Positions 44,184 through 53,351 of a stretch of DNA of 64,000 nt are shown in pieces. Source of the DNA: UBA4733 sp036734945 (GTDB taxonomy: Bacteria; Chloroflexota; UBA4733); contig DAIMXP010000013.1 in the NCBI GenBank assembly GCA_036734945.1, positions 21,657-85,656 of the forward strand, read 5' to 3'. The position numbers and the translations under genes are program-made. The stretch's first letter is position 1, and each line of letters opens with the position of its first letter. The notes beneath the pieces were generated by a model. It saw only the letters and a program-made list of their open reading frames with translations. It did no database searches and was not told the origin of the DNA.

Positions 44184-45593
44184 TCACGCTGCGGTACGCT
44201 GAAACACGGCCATCTGTGACGGTGCGCCCAACTTTGGGTCTTCTGGTCCCACCGGCGTACACGCCACCATATACCCATACCGGTTCCCAGCGCGCTGCGC
44301 CCACGCCTGGAACTCGGCGCGCGTCCACTCGAAGCGGTGGTCGCGGTGGCGCAAGCGGCCGGCGGGCAACCCCGGGAACAGCGTGTTGTACTCCACGTTT
44401 GGCGTGGTGATGACGACCATACTCGGACGGGCTTGCTCGAACAGCACGCGCTCGAAGGCAGCCAGGCGCGCCGGATCGAGGTGTTCGATCACCTCGACCA
44501 CTGCCGCCGCATCGTAGCCGGCCAGGCGGGCGTCACGATAGGCGAGCGATCCTTGCAGGAGTTGCAGCCGCTCCCGTTTCGCGCCGGGCAGGCGGTCCAG
44601 ATGCAACCGCTCCGCGGCGATTTCCAGGGCGCGAGCGGAAACATCCAGTCCAACGATCTCGGTGAAGGTCGGATCGGCCAGCAACAATTGCAACAGGCGA
44701 CCCTCACCACAGCCGAGGTCCAGCACCCGTCGGGCGCCACTGCCCTTCAGCACAGCCAATACCGCCGCCAGGCGTTGCTGGTGCAGGCTCACTGCCGGTT
44801 CAGAGAGCGGTAGGAGTGGCTCCGGGAGGTTGCTGTCCGCGTCATCATCAGAACCTGCTTCGCCGGCGGTCAGGCGCGCCACGGCCGTGTCGACGAGGCG
44901 GCGCCGATGCTTGAGATAGCGGTCGGCGATGAGCTGGCGCTCCGGGTGATCGGCCAGCCAGCCTTCCCCGTGGCGCAGCAGTTTCTCCACCTCGTCGTCA
45001 CCCACCCAATAGTGTTTGTCGTCGTCAAGCACAGGAATCAGCACGTAGAGGTGGCGCAGCAGGTCCTGGAGGCGCTGGCGGCCCGTCAGCGTCAGCGTCC
45101 AGTAGGGGCTGACGCCCCAGGCGGGGAACTGCTCATCCAGTGGGTAGCCTTGCGCCGTCACCGCATAGCCCAGCGGTGCAAAGAGCCGGTGCAGCACCGG
45201 CTCGCCACCCCGGCAGGGGACAGCGGCCAGCGTTGCCTCTAACGGCAACACTTCCTCAAACAACTCCGGGTGTTCTTGACTCCGCCCGGCCAGGGCGGAG
45301 CGAAAGACTTCAGCCAGCGCCACGCTGAGTAGCGAGGAGGCAGCGTAAGGGCGATCGTTGACGTACTGATCGAGCAGGCCATCCCCGACAGTGCCCCGCC
45401 GCCCGCGCACCAGGGCGACCGGGTCCACATCCACCAGCAACGCCGCCGTACAGCGCGCCTCTTCGACCTCCGGGTAGAAGACCTGCGCCTTCCCAAACGA
45501 CAGGCCAAACGTTTGCACGCGATCAGGATGCTTATGCAGCAGGAAGCCCAGGTCGGCAGCAGGCGGCCGGCTCAGCGTGATGGTCAGCAGCAC
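44184..45593 (-). CDS. hen1: 3' terminal RNA ribose 2'-O-methyltransferase Hen1
   Basis: 469 residues. The N-terminal half is the bacterial Hen1-specific ligase-activating domain (LLTITLSRPPAADLGFLLHK; FGKAQVFYPEVEEARCTAAL). The C-terminal half is a Rossmann methyltransferase (RVLDLGCGEGRLLQLLL) with the Mn2+-binding motif EVIEHLDP and HRDHRFEW. It methylates the 2'-OH of the terminal ribose at the damaged 3' end before Pnkp seals the RNA, so repaired RNA resists recleavage. GTG start after GAGGTG. First gene of the operon. Confidence 0.94.
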   Translation of the reverse strand: MLLTITLSRPPAADLGFLLHKHPDRVQTFGLSFGKAQVFYPEVEEARCTAALLVDVDPVALVRGRRGTVGDGLLDQYVNDRPYAASSLLSVALAEVFRSALAGRSQEHPELFEEVLPLEATLAAVPCRGGEPVLHRLFAPLGYAVTAQGYPLDEQFPAWGVSPYWTLTLTGRQRLQDLLRHLYVLIPVLDDDKHYWVGDDEVEKLLRHGEGWLADHPERQLIADRYLKHRRRLVDTAVARLTAGEAGSDDDADSNLPEPLLPLSEPAVSLHQQRLAAVLAVLKGSGARRVLDLGCGEGRLLQLLLADPTFTEIVGLDVSARALEIAAERLHLDRLPGAKRERLQLLQGSLAYRDARLAGYDAAAVVEVIEHLDPARLAAFERVLFEQARPSMVVITTPNVEYNTLFPGLPAGRLRHRDHRFEWTRAEFQAWAQRAGNRYGYMVACTPVGPEDPKLGAPSQMAVFQRTAA

Positions 45594-45646
45594 ACGTCAC
45601 CTCACAAAGACCGGCAATCGAACTACAGGATAGGGTATCATCAGCC

Positions 45647-45673
45647 TGTGTACATCGGAATCTCGTGTACACG
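45647..45673. promoter_or_regulatory. Two GTGTAC repeats, candidate operator
   Basis: TGTGTACA and CGTGTACACG, 17 bases apart, 25 bases before the ribbon-helix-helix gene and between it and the divergent hen1 gene. Direct or palindromic repeats at helical spacing are typical of RHH antitoxin operators. Confidence 0.45.
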
Positions 45674-45697
45674 TGAAGACGTTGCAGAGGAACAAGC

Positions 45698-45967
45698 ATG
45701 ACGCCGACCGAACCGACGACGACGATTACGGTGCGTGTGCCCGAGCGCATGCGCCAGCAGTTCGATGAACTCGCCAAGACCACCGGCCGCACCCGGCAAT
45801 ATCTCGCTCTGGAGGGCCTTCGCCGCTACCTCGAGGTCGAGACCTGGCAAATCGCCAAGATCATGGAAGGGATCGGCGCCGCCGACGCCGGCGAATTCGC
45901 CTCGGACGAGGAAGTTGAGCGGGTGCTCACCAAATACAGCGCCCATCGGATGGACCGCGTGAGCTGA
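45698..45967 (+). CDS. Ribbon-helix-helix antitoxin-like protein
   Basis: 89 residues. The N-terminal beta strand and helices TTTITVRVPERMRQQFDELA, then TRQYLALEGLRRYLEVET, are a CopG/RelB/ParD-type DNA-binding fold. The C-terminal acidic tail would bind a toxin. Its stop overlaps the ATG of a decayed ParE-like frame (TGATG), the usual antitoxin-toxin arrangement. Confidence 0.85.
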   Translation: MTPTEPTTTITVRVPERMRQQFDELAKTTGRTRQYLALEGLRRYLEVETWQIAKIMEGIGAADAGEFASDEEVERVLTKYSAHRMDRVS

Positions 45968-46037
45968 TGCGGGTCCACTCACCGTACCAGCGCTGGTGGC
46001 GATGGAGGAACTTCAGGATCATAACAGCTTCGACTAG
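45966..46037 (+). pseudogene. Remnant of a ParE-type toxin gene
   Basis: The frame opens MRVH and, one base shifted, continues TVPALVAMEELQDHN before a TAG, matching the start of ParE toxins (MRV-x-W-T-x-x-A-x-x-D-L-E-x-L-x-D-Y). The remaining 70 or so residues are gone. The antitoxin survives without its toxin. Confidence 0.55.
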
Positions 46038-46149
46038 CCCCCCATCTGTTCGCGCACAGTACTGGCAAGGCGCCGCTGGCCCCACAATAACTGCGTAGGC
46101 GCGAGTGCCCGAATTTAGGGATTATATCTCGACTGGCCAGTGTTCCCGG

Positions 46150-47994
46150 CTATCGATAGCGCCCGGCCTGCATTTCAAAGAGAGCAGCATAGCGCCCTCC
46201 CAGCGCCAGCAGGTCTTCGTGCGATCCGTCCTCGATAATGCGGCCGCCCTCCAGCACCAGGATGCGGTCGGCCATGCGGACGGCGGAGAAGCGGTGGCTG
46301 ATCAGGAGCACGGTGCGGTCCGCCGCAAGCTCGCGGAAGCGCGCAAACAGTTCGTACTCAGCCTGGGCGTCCAGGGCCGCTGTCGGCTCGTCAAGGATCA
46401 CGAGCGCGGCGTCACGCATGGCCGCACGAGCCATGGCGATTTTCTGCCATTCGCCGCCAGAGAGATCAACGCCGCCGGTGAAGGCGCGAGTGAGGGGGGT
46501 GTCTACCCCGTTCGGCAGCTTGCTCAGCACCGCGTCCGCGCCGCTACGGGCGGCAGCCGTCAGCACACGGTCATGGTCGTCCGCCGCGTCGGCATCGCCA
46601 ACTCCAATGTTGTGCTGGGCGCTCAAGGCAAAGTGGGCGAAGTCCTGAAAGAGGACGGTGCTTCGCTGACGAAGCGCGGCGAGGTCATAGTCAGCAAGTG
46701 GCACACCGTCGAGCAGGATGGCGCCTGAGGTCGGATCGTAGAGGCGGGTGAGCAGCTTCACCAGCGTCGTCTTGCCGGCGCCGTTCTCGCCGACCAGCGC
46801 CACCGTTTCGCCGGCGCCGAGCGTGCAGGTGATACCTCGTAATGTCGGCTCCATCGCCCCCGAATAGGTAAAGCTGACGCCGCGCAACTCCAGACCTTGC
46901 CGGAAGCGCCGAGGCGGCAGCAGGCCAGTTCCCGGCGCCGCCAGCGCGATGCTCGGGTGGGTCTCGTGCAAGAATGCAAACCAGCGCGCCATGAGGCGGA
47001 GGGCGATCCTGGTCGACGTCGCACCGCCGCTCAGCCCGGCCAACGCCTGCTGCAGCGCGGTGGCCGCGCTCAGGTAGAGCGCGAAATCGCCGACGGTGAG
47101 GCGCCGGCTGCCCAGCCCCGCCGCCACGCCGGCGTAGATGAAGGCCAGTCCCACCCCGTAGCCCGACACGACACCGACGGCAGCGACGAGCCGGACGCGA
47201 CGTAGATGCGCCGTTTCCGCCAGGGCCGCTGCCGACAGTTGTCGCCAGCGCTCAAGGAACCAGGGCCCGATCCCGAAGACGAGCAACTCCTTGGCAGCGC
47301 CGGCCGTCGTGGTCACGTTGGCACAATAGGCCATCATGCGCCCCGCTTCCGAGCGACTGGTGATCTTCTCGTAGCCGAGCTCTTCCAGGCGGTCCTGCAC
47401 CACGACCTGAGGGACGGTGCAGACGACCAACACGATAGGCAGCAGCGGGGAGACGTGGGCGAGCAGGGCTGCCAGGCCGATGGCCGTCAGCAGGTAGCCG
47501 CCCATCAAGGGCAGGTAGTGGATGAGGACGGCAGGACGGTGGCCGATTTCTCCCTGGAGGAAGGCGATCTCGTCGTGGAACTCCTTGCGCTCGAAGTGAT
47601 CCAGATCGGGGATCGCGCCGCCCGCCGCCATCGTGCGCCGATCCACCAGGCCTTGCAGACGTATGCCCAGGGCGCCATCCATCTGGCGTTGGATGGGATC
47701 GAGCAGGCGACCAACCAACTGCAAGCCGGCGTAGAGCGCCGCCGCAGTGAAGGCGGCATCGATCGTCGCCGGGCTGCGCTGGTGCAGCACGACCACCGCG
47801 CTCAGCCCGTCAAGGATCAGTTTGGTGAGCCAGGCCAGTGCCAACGGCAGCCCGCTCATGAGCAGCGTGGTAAGCAGGAGAACTATCGCATGCAGTGGCG
47901 CCGCCTCCCAGATCAGGCGTAGCGATGGCCGGAGCGTGCGAAAAGGCGATGGAGGGACGGGGAGATACGGAGAGTCAATCGCTTTGCGCCTCAT
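46150..47994 (-). CDS. ABC exporter, fused membrane and ATPase domains (pair A, second gene)
   Basis: 614 residues: six-helix membrane domain (residues 1-340), then the ATPase with Walker A ALVGENGAGKTTLVKLLTRL, signature LSGGEWQKIAMAR, and Walker B ALVILDEPTAALD, with a switch His in LISHRFSAVRM. No peptidase domain. The LSGGEWQ form occurs in exporters of modified peptides and lipids. It overlaps the upstream exporter gene by four bases, so the two form one heterodimeric pump. Confidence 0.92.
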   Translation of the reverse strand: MRRKAIDSPYLPVPPSPFRTLRPSLRLIWEAAPLHAIVLLLTTLLMSGLPLALAWLTKLILDGLSAVVVLHQRSPATIDAAFTAAALYAGLQLVGRLLDPIQRQMDGALGIRLQGLVDRRTMAAGGAIPDLDHFERKEFHDEIAFLQGEIGHRPAVLIHYLPLMGGYLLTAIGLAALLAHVSPLLPIVLVVCTVPQVVVQDRLEELGYEKITSRSEAGRMMAYCANVTTTAGAAKELLVFGIGPWFLERWRQLSAAALAETAHLRRVRLVAAVGVVSGYGVGLAFIYAGVAAGLGSRRLTVGDFALYLSAATALQQALAGLSGGATSTRIALRLMARWFAFLHETHPSIALAAPGTGLLPPRRFRQGLELRGVSFTYSGAMEPTLRGITCTLGAGETVALVGENGAGKTTLVKLLTRLYDPTSGAILLDGVPLADYDLAALRQRSTVLFQDFAHFALSAQHNIGVGDADAADDHDRVLTAAARSGADAVLSKLPNGVDTPLTRAFTGGVDLSGGEWQKIAMARAAMRDAALVILDEPTAALDAQAEYELFARFRELAADRTVLLISHRFSAVRMADRILVLEGGRIIEDGSHEDLLALGGRYAALFEMQAGRYR

Positions 47995-49859
47995 CCCTTC
48001 ATCTCCTCATCTCCCGCGTCCCGATATAGTTCCGCCTGAAGACGATAGAGATGGGCGTAGCCACCCGCATGAGCCATGAGCTGGTCGTGGGAGCCTTCTT
48101 CCAGCAGCCGGCCGTCTTCCAGGTAGGCGATGCGATCGGCCATGCGCACTGTCGAGAAGCGGTGGCTCACCAGCACCGTCATGGCGCCCCTCGTCAGTTC
48201 GGCGAACCGCAGATACACGTCATATTCCGCCTGCACATCTAACGCGGCTGTGGGCTCATCGAGGATGAGCAGTTGCGCCTGGCGCATGAAAGCGCGACTC
48301 AACGCGATCTTCTGCCACTGACCGCCGGAGAGGTTCACATCACCGAACGAATTGCCGAGGCGCGTCGCGTAGCTGTGAGGGAGCGCTTCAACCAGGGCAG
48401 CCGCACCACCCTTTTGGGCCGCCGTTCTTACGCTAGCGAGATCGTCAAGCTGCCTGATATCCCCCAAACCAATGTTCTCCTGGGCGGTGAGCTGGAAGGT
48501 GACGAAGTCCTGAAAGACGCTGCTGATCTGGCTGCGCAAGTCGTCCAGGTCGTAGTCGCGCAGGTCCACGCCGTCCAGCAGGATGCGCCCTTCCGTGGGA
48601 TCGTAGAGGCGCGCCAGCAGCTTGACCAGTGTCGTTTTGCCCGCGCCGTTGCGGCCGACGAGGGCCAGACGCTCGCCGGGCTGCAAGGCCAGGGAGATGT
48701 CGTGCAGCACGGTCGTCGTAGTCCCCGGATAGCGGAACGTGACGTGGTCGAGGACGAGGCCAACGCGGATAGGGCGGGGGACAGGGAGCGGGTACGCCGG
48801 CATCGGTAAATCCGGTCCAGCGTCCAGCACGAGAAAGAGGCTGGGCAGCCAGACGAAGAACTGGGCGAACAGGCCAACGCTCCAACCCGCTGCCAGCAGT
48901 GCTGCTTCCATCTGCAGCAGTACGCCGCTGAAGAGCACCAGGTCGCCCAGTGTAAGACTGCCGTCGAGGACACGCCGGACGGCATACAGGTAGACGGCTG
49001 CAGCGACGGCTCCGGACAGCAGGACCGTCGGCAGCAGATGTCGGAGCAGGCGGCCGCTCGTTCCCTGGATTTCGGCCAGCATGCTGGCGAAGATGGGGTC
49101 GTATTGGCGGAGAAAGAATTTCCCCAGATCGAACAGCCGCACGTCCTTGGCGGGACCCTCGTCGAGAACGGCACCGCGGTAGACCTGCAGCTTGCGGCCT
49201 TGCTCACTCTGTCGGTAGATGCGGCCGGCCAGGCGTCGGTCATCGCTATACCGCTGCAAGGCCTGCGGTAGGGACGCCAGGATCACCAGCAGCGGAGCGA
49301 GCGGGTGCAGTCGCCAGAGCGCCACGCTCATGGCCACGACGGTAAACAGCCGCCCCAGGAGATGCTCTCCGTAATACAGCAAGTTAAACGGGCCGGTGAC
49401 CGCCCGCTCCCGCGCCGTGGCGAGATGGTTGGCGAAGGTCGGATCTTCGAAGCGGGCGAGGCCGCGCCAGCGATTGACGGCTGCAATCAGCTCGCCGTTC
49501 AGATGGGCGGTGAGCCGATCACCCACTGCTTCCTGGGCCGCCTGGGAGAGTGGGGCGAGCAATTGCTGGATGACGATCACGCCTACAGCTATCGCTATCC
49601 AGCCGGAAAGAGACAGCGCCAGGCCGACAGTCGCGCGATCACCACTGAAGGATCGCACCGCAGCATTGACAATGCCGCGCGATGCCCACAAGACGCCGAC
49701 GGGAAGGGCCGCCTGCAGCAGCATGAGTACGCCAAGGGCGGCCGTCTGCTGCGGCGCAGCGGCGAAAACGAGGGCGAGCGACCGTCGCCAGAGATGAATT
49801 GCCGCCTTCAACTGCACGGACAGCCTGGCGAATAGACGTTGTGAGCTTGCCTGTGTCAT
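47991..49859 (-). CDS. ABC exporter, fused membrane and ATPase domains (pair A, first gene)
   Basis: 622 residues with Walker A LVGRNGAGKTTLVKLLARLY, signature LSGGQWQKIALSR and Walker B LLILDEPTAALD. Both ATP sites of this pair look canonical, unlike pair B at 57594-61549. The next gene starts within its stop (four-base overlap). Cargo is unknown; no precursor peptide or modifying enzyme gene was seen within 5 kb. Confidence 0.92.
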   Translation of the reverse strand: MTQASSQRLFARLSVQLKAAIHLWRRSLALVFAAAPQQTAALGVLMLLQAALPVGVLWASRGIVNAAVRSFSGDRATVGLALSLSGWIAIAVGVIVIQQLLAPLSQAAQEAVGDRLTAHLNGELIAAVNRWRGLARFEDPTFANHLATARERAVTGPFNLLYYGEHLLGRLFTVVAMSVALWRLHPLAPLLVILASLPQALQRYSDDRRLAGRIYRQSEQGRKLQVYRGAVLDEGPAKDVRLFDLGKFFLRQYDPIFASMLAEIQGTSGRLLRHLLPTVLLSGAVAAAVYLYAVRRVLDGSLTLGDLVLFSGVLLQMEAALLAAGWSVGLFAQFFVWLPSLFLVLDAGPDLPMPAYPLPVPRPIRVGLVLDHVTFRYPGTTTTVLHDISLALQPGERLALVGRNGAGKTTLVKLLARLYDPTEGRILLDGVDLRDYDLDDLRSQISSVFQDFVTFQLTAQENIGLGDIRQLDDLASVRTAAQKGGAAALVEALPHSYATRLGNSFGDVNLSGGQWQKIALSRAFMRQAQLLILDEPTAALDVQAEYDVYLRFAELTRGAMTVLVSHRFSTVRMADRIAYLEDGRLLEEGSHDQLMAHAGGYAHLYRLQAELYRDAGDEEMKG

Positions 49860-50544
49860 AGCACCTCAACCTTCAGCACGTGTTTCCTTGCCACACCGGT
49901 TGAGCAGCACGTCAGGCTGACTCAGGTGATTGGGAAAACCCCGGAGAAGGCTGGGCAGCGTTGCCCTAACGACGGTATGGTCGCCGTGGTTAGGACGCCG
50001 AGCGTACCCTTACGGCGCCGGAGGCAGACCCAGACGTGTGCTCACACATCGCAGGCCTCCTTTCGCTGTCGGCGACGCATGCCGCCATGTGGGAGCAGGT
50101 TAACGCTTGCCGGTGGGCTTGTCAAAAGACGGCCTTCAGTTTGACTGGACCGCGCCAGCATGGGCGCCTCCCTAGGACCAATACGGTTCAGATCAGGGAA
50201 GCAAGCGGGCGAGATGACTTCTGCAGGAGCGTGTGGCATTCTGGGATTTAGACGATCGCAAGGTGTCGCACGAGCCGCAGAGGAGTCATCGCATGGGATT
50301 TATAGCACGTCATCGTCTGGCGACGACGACATTCACCGACGCGATTGCCTTGGAGGCAATCGAGGTCGCCAGCGATGAGACGTTCAGGAGCGACCTGGAT
50401 ACCAGCAAGGGCAAGGCCTACAGTGCCGACTGACGCCGCTGGGGTGGGCCAAGCATTTCCAACGAGCGACGATCGTTGCGTTGATTGCGCGGCGCCAGAA
50501 GAGGGTGACTGGGCGGTGGGGAGGCCCGGAACGGTATTTGCCCA
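49860..50544. other. 685-base region without a convincing gene
   Basis: A short frame at 50293-50433 (46 codons, MGFIARHRLATTTFTDAIAL and on) has no clear ribosome site beyond GAGGAG about ten bases upstream and no recognisable family. I see no tRNA or long palindrome here. It may be promoter DNA for the divergent or downstream genes, or decayed sequence. Confidence 0.4.
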
Positions 50545-51129
50545 TCAATCGCGGACATTGGCGAACAGTTCATCAACGGTGCGGGTGATCTCGGGGGAAA
50601 CCGGACAACGCAATGTGTCGCCGCGGAGTAACCGCGCCACTTCCACGTAACGGCCCGCGCGATGCTCATACTGCGTCACCATTCGTGTATCGGGATCGAC
50701 AATCCAGTAGTACAACACTGCGTTTCGCTCGTACGCTTGTCACTTACTCCCATCAGGCAAGTCATTTTTGCGCGTCTTTGGCGAGAGCACTTCGATGACG
50801 AGATCAGGTACACCCTGCACAAAATCGCCCTGCATGATCCCAGCATTCTCTTGGCGGACAAAAAAGACATCGGGTTCCGGACCATCCACACCGCGCAGTC
50901 CACGCCTCGGGTAGTCCAAACCAACGGCGCAGGGGCCCGAGCCGGCGAGACCGTGACCGGCTCGTTGTGCTTCATAGCACCAACCGAAGAGTTCACCGAC
51001 GATGAGCGCATGGGCAACACTTGGCGGCGGCACGATGACCAGTTCCCCTCCCAGCAGTTCATACTGCAGACCATCGTCCGGCAACGCCAGGAGGTTGCCC
51101 AGCGTCTGTGTACGGATACTGATAGCCAT
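50545..51129 (-). pseudogene. Uma2 family protein with in-frame TGA
   Basis: Same family as the gene at 14420: LPDDGLQYELLGGELVIVPP, PEPDVFFV, VPDLVIEVLSPKTRKNDLP. At 50742-50740 a TGA follows DGSK, where the homologue has Phe in KKFQAYE; the same frame then continues QAYERNAVLYYWIVDPDTRM to a normal end at 50545. The rest is intact. Trp (TGG) is the simplest one-base ancestor. Broken gene or single-base error. Confidence 0.8.
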
Positions 51130-51222
51130 CGGCTTCCCTGCTCTTGAGCCCGGCTGCTGAGGGGCGTCCCTCGGCAGTTTAGCACGCCGCCGCGAGCAGG
51201 TACTATGGAGAGGGGGTATCTC

Positions 51223-51810
51223 GTGCCCATTATGCATACCAATCGCAAGGGTGTCCTCTACTACCTGGGGCGAGCGGTGACACGCACCGGCAAGGGCCGT
51301 TATGTCTTCAATCGGGAGCGCCCGGCCGAACCGGTCGAGGTCCTTCCTCCCGGCTACCGGATCAGCGAGAGCGTGAACGGCGTCGTCTCGCTGGTCAAGG
51401 ACGCCCCAAGCATCTTTAGGCCTGAGGAGGTGGCAACGGTCAAAGCGGCGGTGGGGCGGCATCCCCACCCGAGCCGGTATCGCGTCGTTGCGCGATCCGA
51501 CCGCATTGAGGTCTACGAGCGGTCGGGCATGGATATCGACGAGGCCGCGGAAATCCTGGGTATGAACGGGCGCCTTACCGCGTCCCGGTTGGCGATGACC
51601 CAGGCCCGGCTCGACCGCACCGCCCGCTATGATCCGGTCTTGCGCTTCTCCTTGCTGGATGCCGGACGCCGCACCTTCTCAGTGCAACGGCGGTGCTACC
51701 TGCTCAGTCTGCCCGATTGGTTGAACCTCATGAGCATAGGCGACATCGAAACACTGGCGGCCAAGGTCATTCCCGCCCTCGGCAGCGAGGAGTTTTTCGA
51801 GTTGTGGTGA
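51223..51810 (+). CDS. Conserved protein of unknown function
   Basis: 195 residues. Start VPIMHTNRKGVLYYLGRAVT; later YRISESVNGVVSLVKDAPSI, a YRVVARSDRIEVYERSG segment and a C-terminus of about 80 residues (FSLLDAGRRTFSVQRRCYLL). No membrane segment or catalytic motif is evident. GTG at 51223 is chosen because GAGAGGGGG lies seven bases before it; an ATG at 51205 lacks a site. I have a sense of similar proteins in bacteria and archaea but no function. Confidence 0.82.
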   Translation: MPIMHTNRKGVLYYLGRAVTRTGKGRYVFNRERPAEPVEVLPPGYRISESVNGVVSLVKDAPSIFRPEEVATVKAAVGRHPHPSRYRVVARSDRIEVYERSGMDIDEAAEILGMNGRLTASRLAMTQARLDRTARYDPVLRFSLLDAGRRTFSVQRRCYLLSLPDWLNLMSIGDIETLAAKVIPALGSEEFFELW

Positions 51811-52049
51811 ACAGCTTTCGGCGGCAGCCCGATGACGGCGGATTATCGGTTCTCGTCCGCTGCTTGCGAATCGCGTCCCAGTGCTGTCGGTTGAGCGTTG
51901 CGGCGTGGTCAGGCTCCATGTGGGCAACGCCTGCCTAGACTTCCAGCGCGCCACGGCGCTGGTATACTCCCGGCATCGACGGGGTCGGGTGGGCGCCCGC
52001 ATGACGCGTCGGTATGGCAGTAGCCCCGCCTCGCTGCCGCGAGGTGGTC

Positions 52050-53351
52050 ATGCTCTACTCCGATCTTCGGCTGCCGCATCGGCGGGAGCGTAGCGCTCGC
52101 TCGGATTTCGCCGCCTTCTGGCTGGGCGAGACCGTCAGCCTGTTCGGCTCCCAGGTGACGACGCTCGCCTTACCGCTCACCGCCGCCCTCACGCTGGGCG
52201 CCAACGCCGCCCAGATGGGCCTGCTCTCGGCCGCGCAGACCTCGCCAGCGGTCCTGTTCGGGTTGTTCATCGGCGTCTGGGTTGACCGCGTGCGGCGGCG
52301 CCCGGTGCTGATCGCCGCCAATCTTGCGCGCGCCCTACTCATCGGCTCCATCCCGGTTGCGGCCCTGCTCGGCGTGCTGGGGATGCCGCAGCTCTACGCC
52401 GTCGCCTTCCTCTCCGGTACCAGTACGATCTTCTTCGTGGTCGCCTATCCGGCCTTCCTGCCAAGCTTATTGTCGGCCGATCACCTGATCGAAGCGAACA
52501 GCAAGCTCCACGGAAGCAGCGCGGTCGCCCAGATCGCCGGCCCGGGGCTGGGCGGACTGCTCGTCCAGCTCCTCTCCGCCCCGTTTGCGCTCGCCATAGA
52601 TGCGCTGTCCTTCCTGGTCTCGATCGGCTGCATGCTCCAGATTCGCGCGCCCGAGGCGTCGCCGCCCAGCGCTTCACTCGACGTGCGCGGCGAGGTCGCG
52701 GCGGGGATGCGCCAGGTCTGGCACGAGCCCCTCCTGCGACCGGCCACCCTCGCCACCGCTGTCGGCGCGCTGTTCTCCACTATGGGCGGCGCCGTGTACG
52801 TGCTCTACGCCACCCGGGAACTCGGCATCGGCCCAGCCGCGCTCGGCGGGATCGTCGCCGCTGGCGGCCCCACTGCCCTCCTCGGCGCGATCCTGAGCGG
52901 CAGGATCGTCGGCCGCTTCGGCGCCGGGCCGGCGCTGGTCGCGTCGCGGCTGCTGAGCGGCGGCATGGCGCTCCTCGTGCCGCTGGCCGGCGGCCCCGCG
53001 CTCCTCGCGGTGGGGCTGCTCGCGCTCTCGCGCGCCGGAGACGGCCTGGCCGGCGCGGTCAATGATGTCATCCTCCACACGCTGACGCAGACAATCCCGC
53101 CGCCGACCGTCCAGGGCCGGGTGAACGCGACGGTCCGGGTGGTGGCCTACGGGGCGATGGCGGCGGGGGCGCTCATGGGCGGCTTCCTGGGTCAGGTGAT
53201 TGGGCTGCGACCAGCGCTCGCGATCGCAGCGGCAGGATTGGTCGGCGTCGCCCTCTGGCTGCGCGCGTCGCCGCTGGCGGCCTTGCGCGCCTTGCCGGCG
53301 TCCAATTCGTCTTCGTCCCTGTCGAGCGGTGATCCCACGCCGGGCGCCTGA
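52050..53351 (+). CDS. MFS exporter, DHA3 (macrolide/siderophore efflux) type
   Basis: About 433 residues, twelve hydrophobic segments. Motif A-like GVWVDRVRRRPVLIAANLAR after FGLFIG, and FLSGTSTIFFVVAYPAFLPS, are typical of MefA/EntS-type proton-driven pumps. Start is uncertain between ATG 52014 and ATG 52050; the hydrophilic N-terminus before FAAFWLGETVSLFGSQ fits the later one. No regulator is adjacent. Likely pumps a drug or secondary metabolite. Confidence 0.88.
   Translation: MLYSDLRLPHRRERSARSDFAAFWLGETVSLFGSQVTTLALPLTAALTLGANAAQMGLLSAAQTSPAVLFGLFIGVWVDRVRRRPVLIAANLARALLIGSIPVAALLGVLGMPQLYAVAFLSGTSTIFFVVAYPAFLPSLLSADHLIEANSKLHGSSAVAQIAGPGLGGLLVQLLSAPFALAIDALSFLVSIGCMLQIRAPEASPPSASLDVRGEVAAGMRQVWHEPLLRPATLATAVGALFSTMGGAVYVLYATRELGIGPAALGGIVAAGGPTALLGAILSGRIVGRFGAGPALVASRLLSGGMALLVPLAGGPALLAVGLLALSRAGDGLAGAVNDVILHTLTQTIPPPTVQGRVNATVRVVAYGAMAAGALMGGFLGQVIGLRPALAIAAAGLVGVALWLRASPLAALRALPASNSSSSLSSGDPTPGA

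Noticed and set aside
46150..49859. A lanthipeptide or bacteriocin export cluster, because of the paired exporters with LSGG(E/Q)WQ signatures
   Set aside because: No precursor peptide, modifying enzyme or peptidase domain was found nearby; the short frame at 50293 has no Cys and no leader-like motif.
30440..50742. Reassignment of TGA to Trp, suggested by two in-frame TGA codons (30440 and 50740)
   Set aside because: TGA serves as the normal terminator of many intact genes here (for example at 1520 and 26622), and other lesions are frameshifts that recoding cannot explain. Point mutation or read error is simpler.
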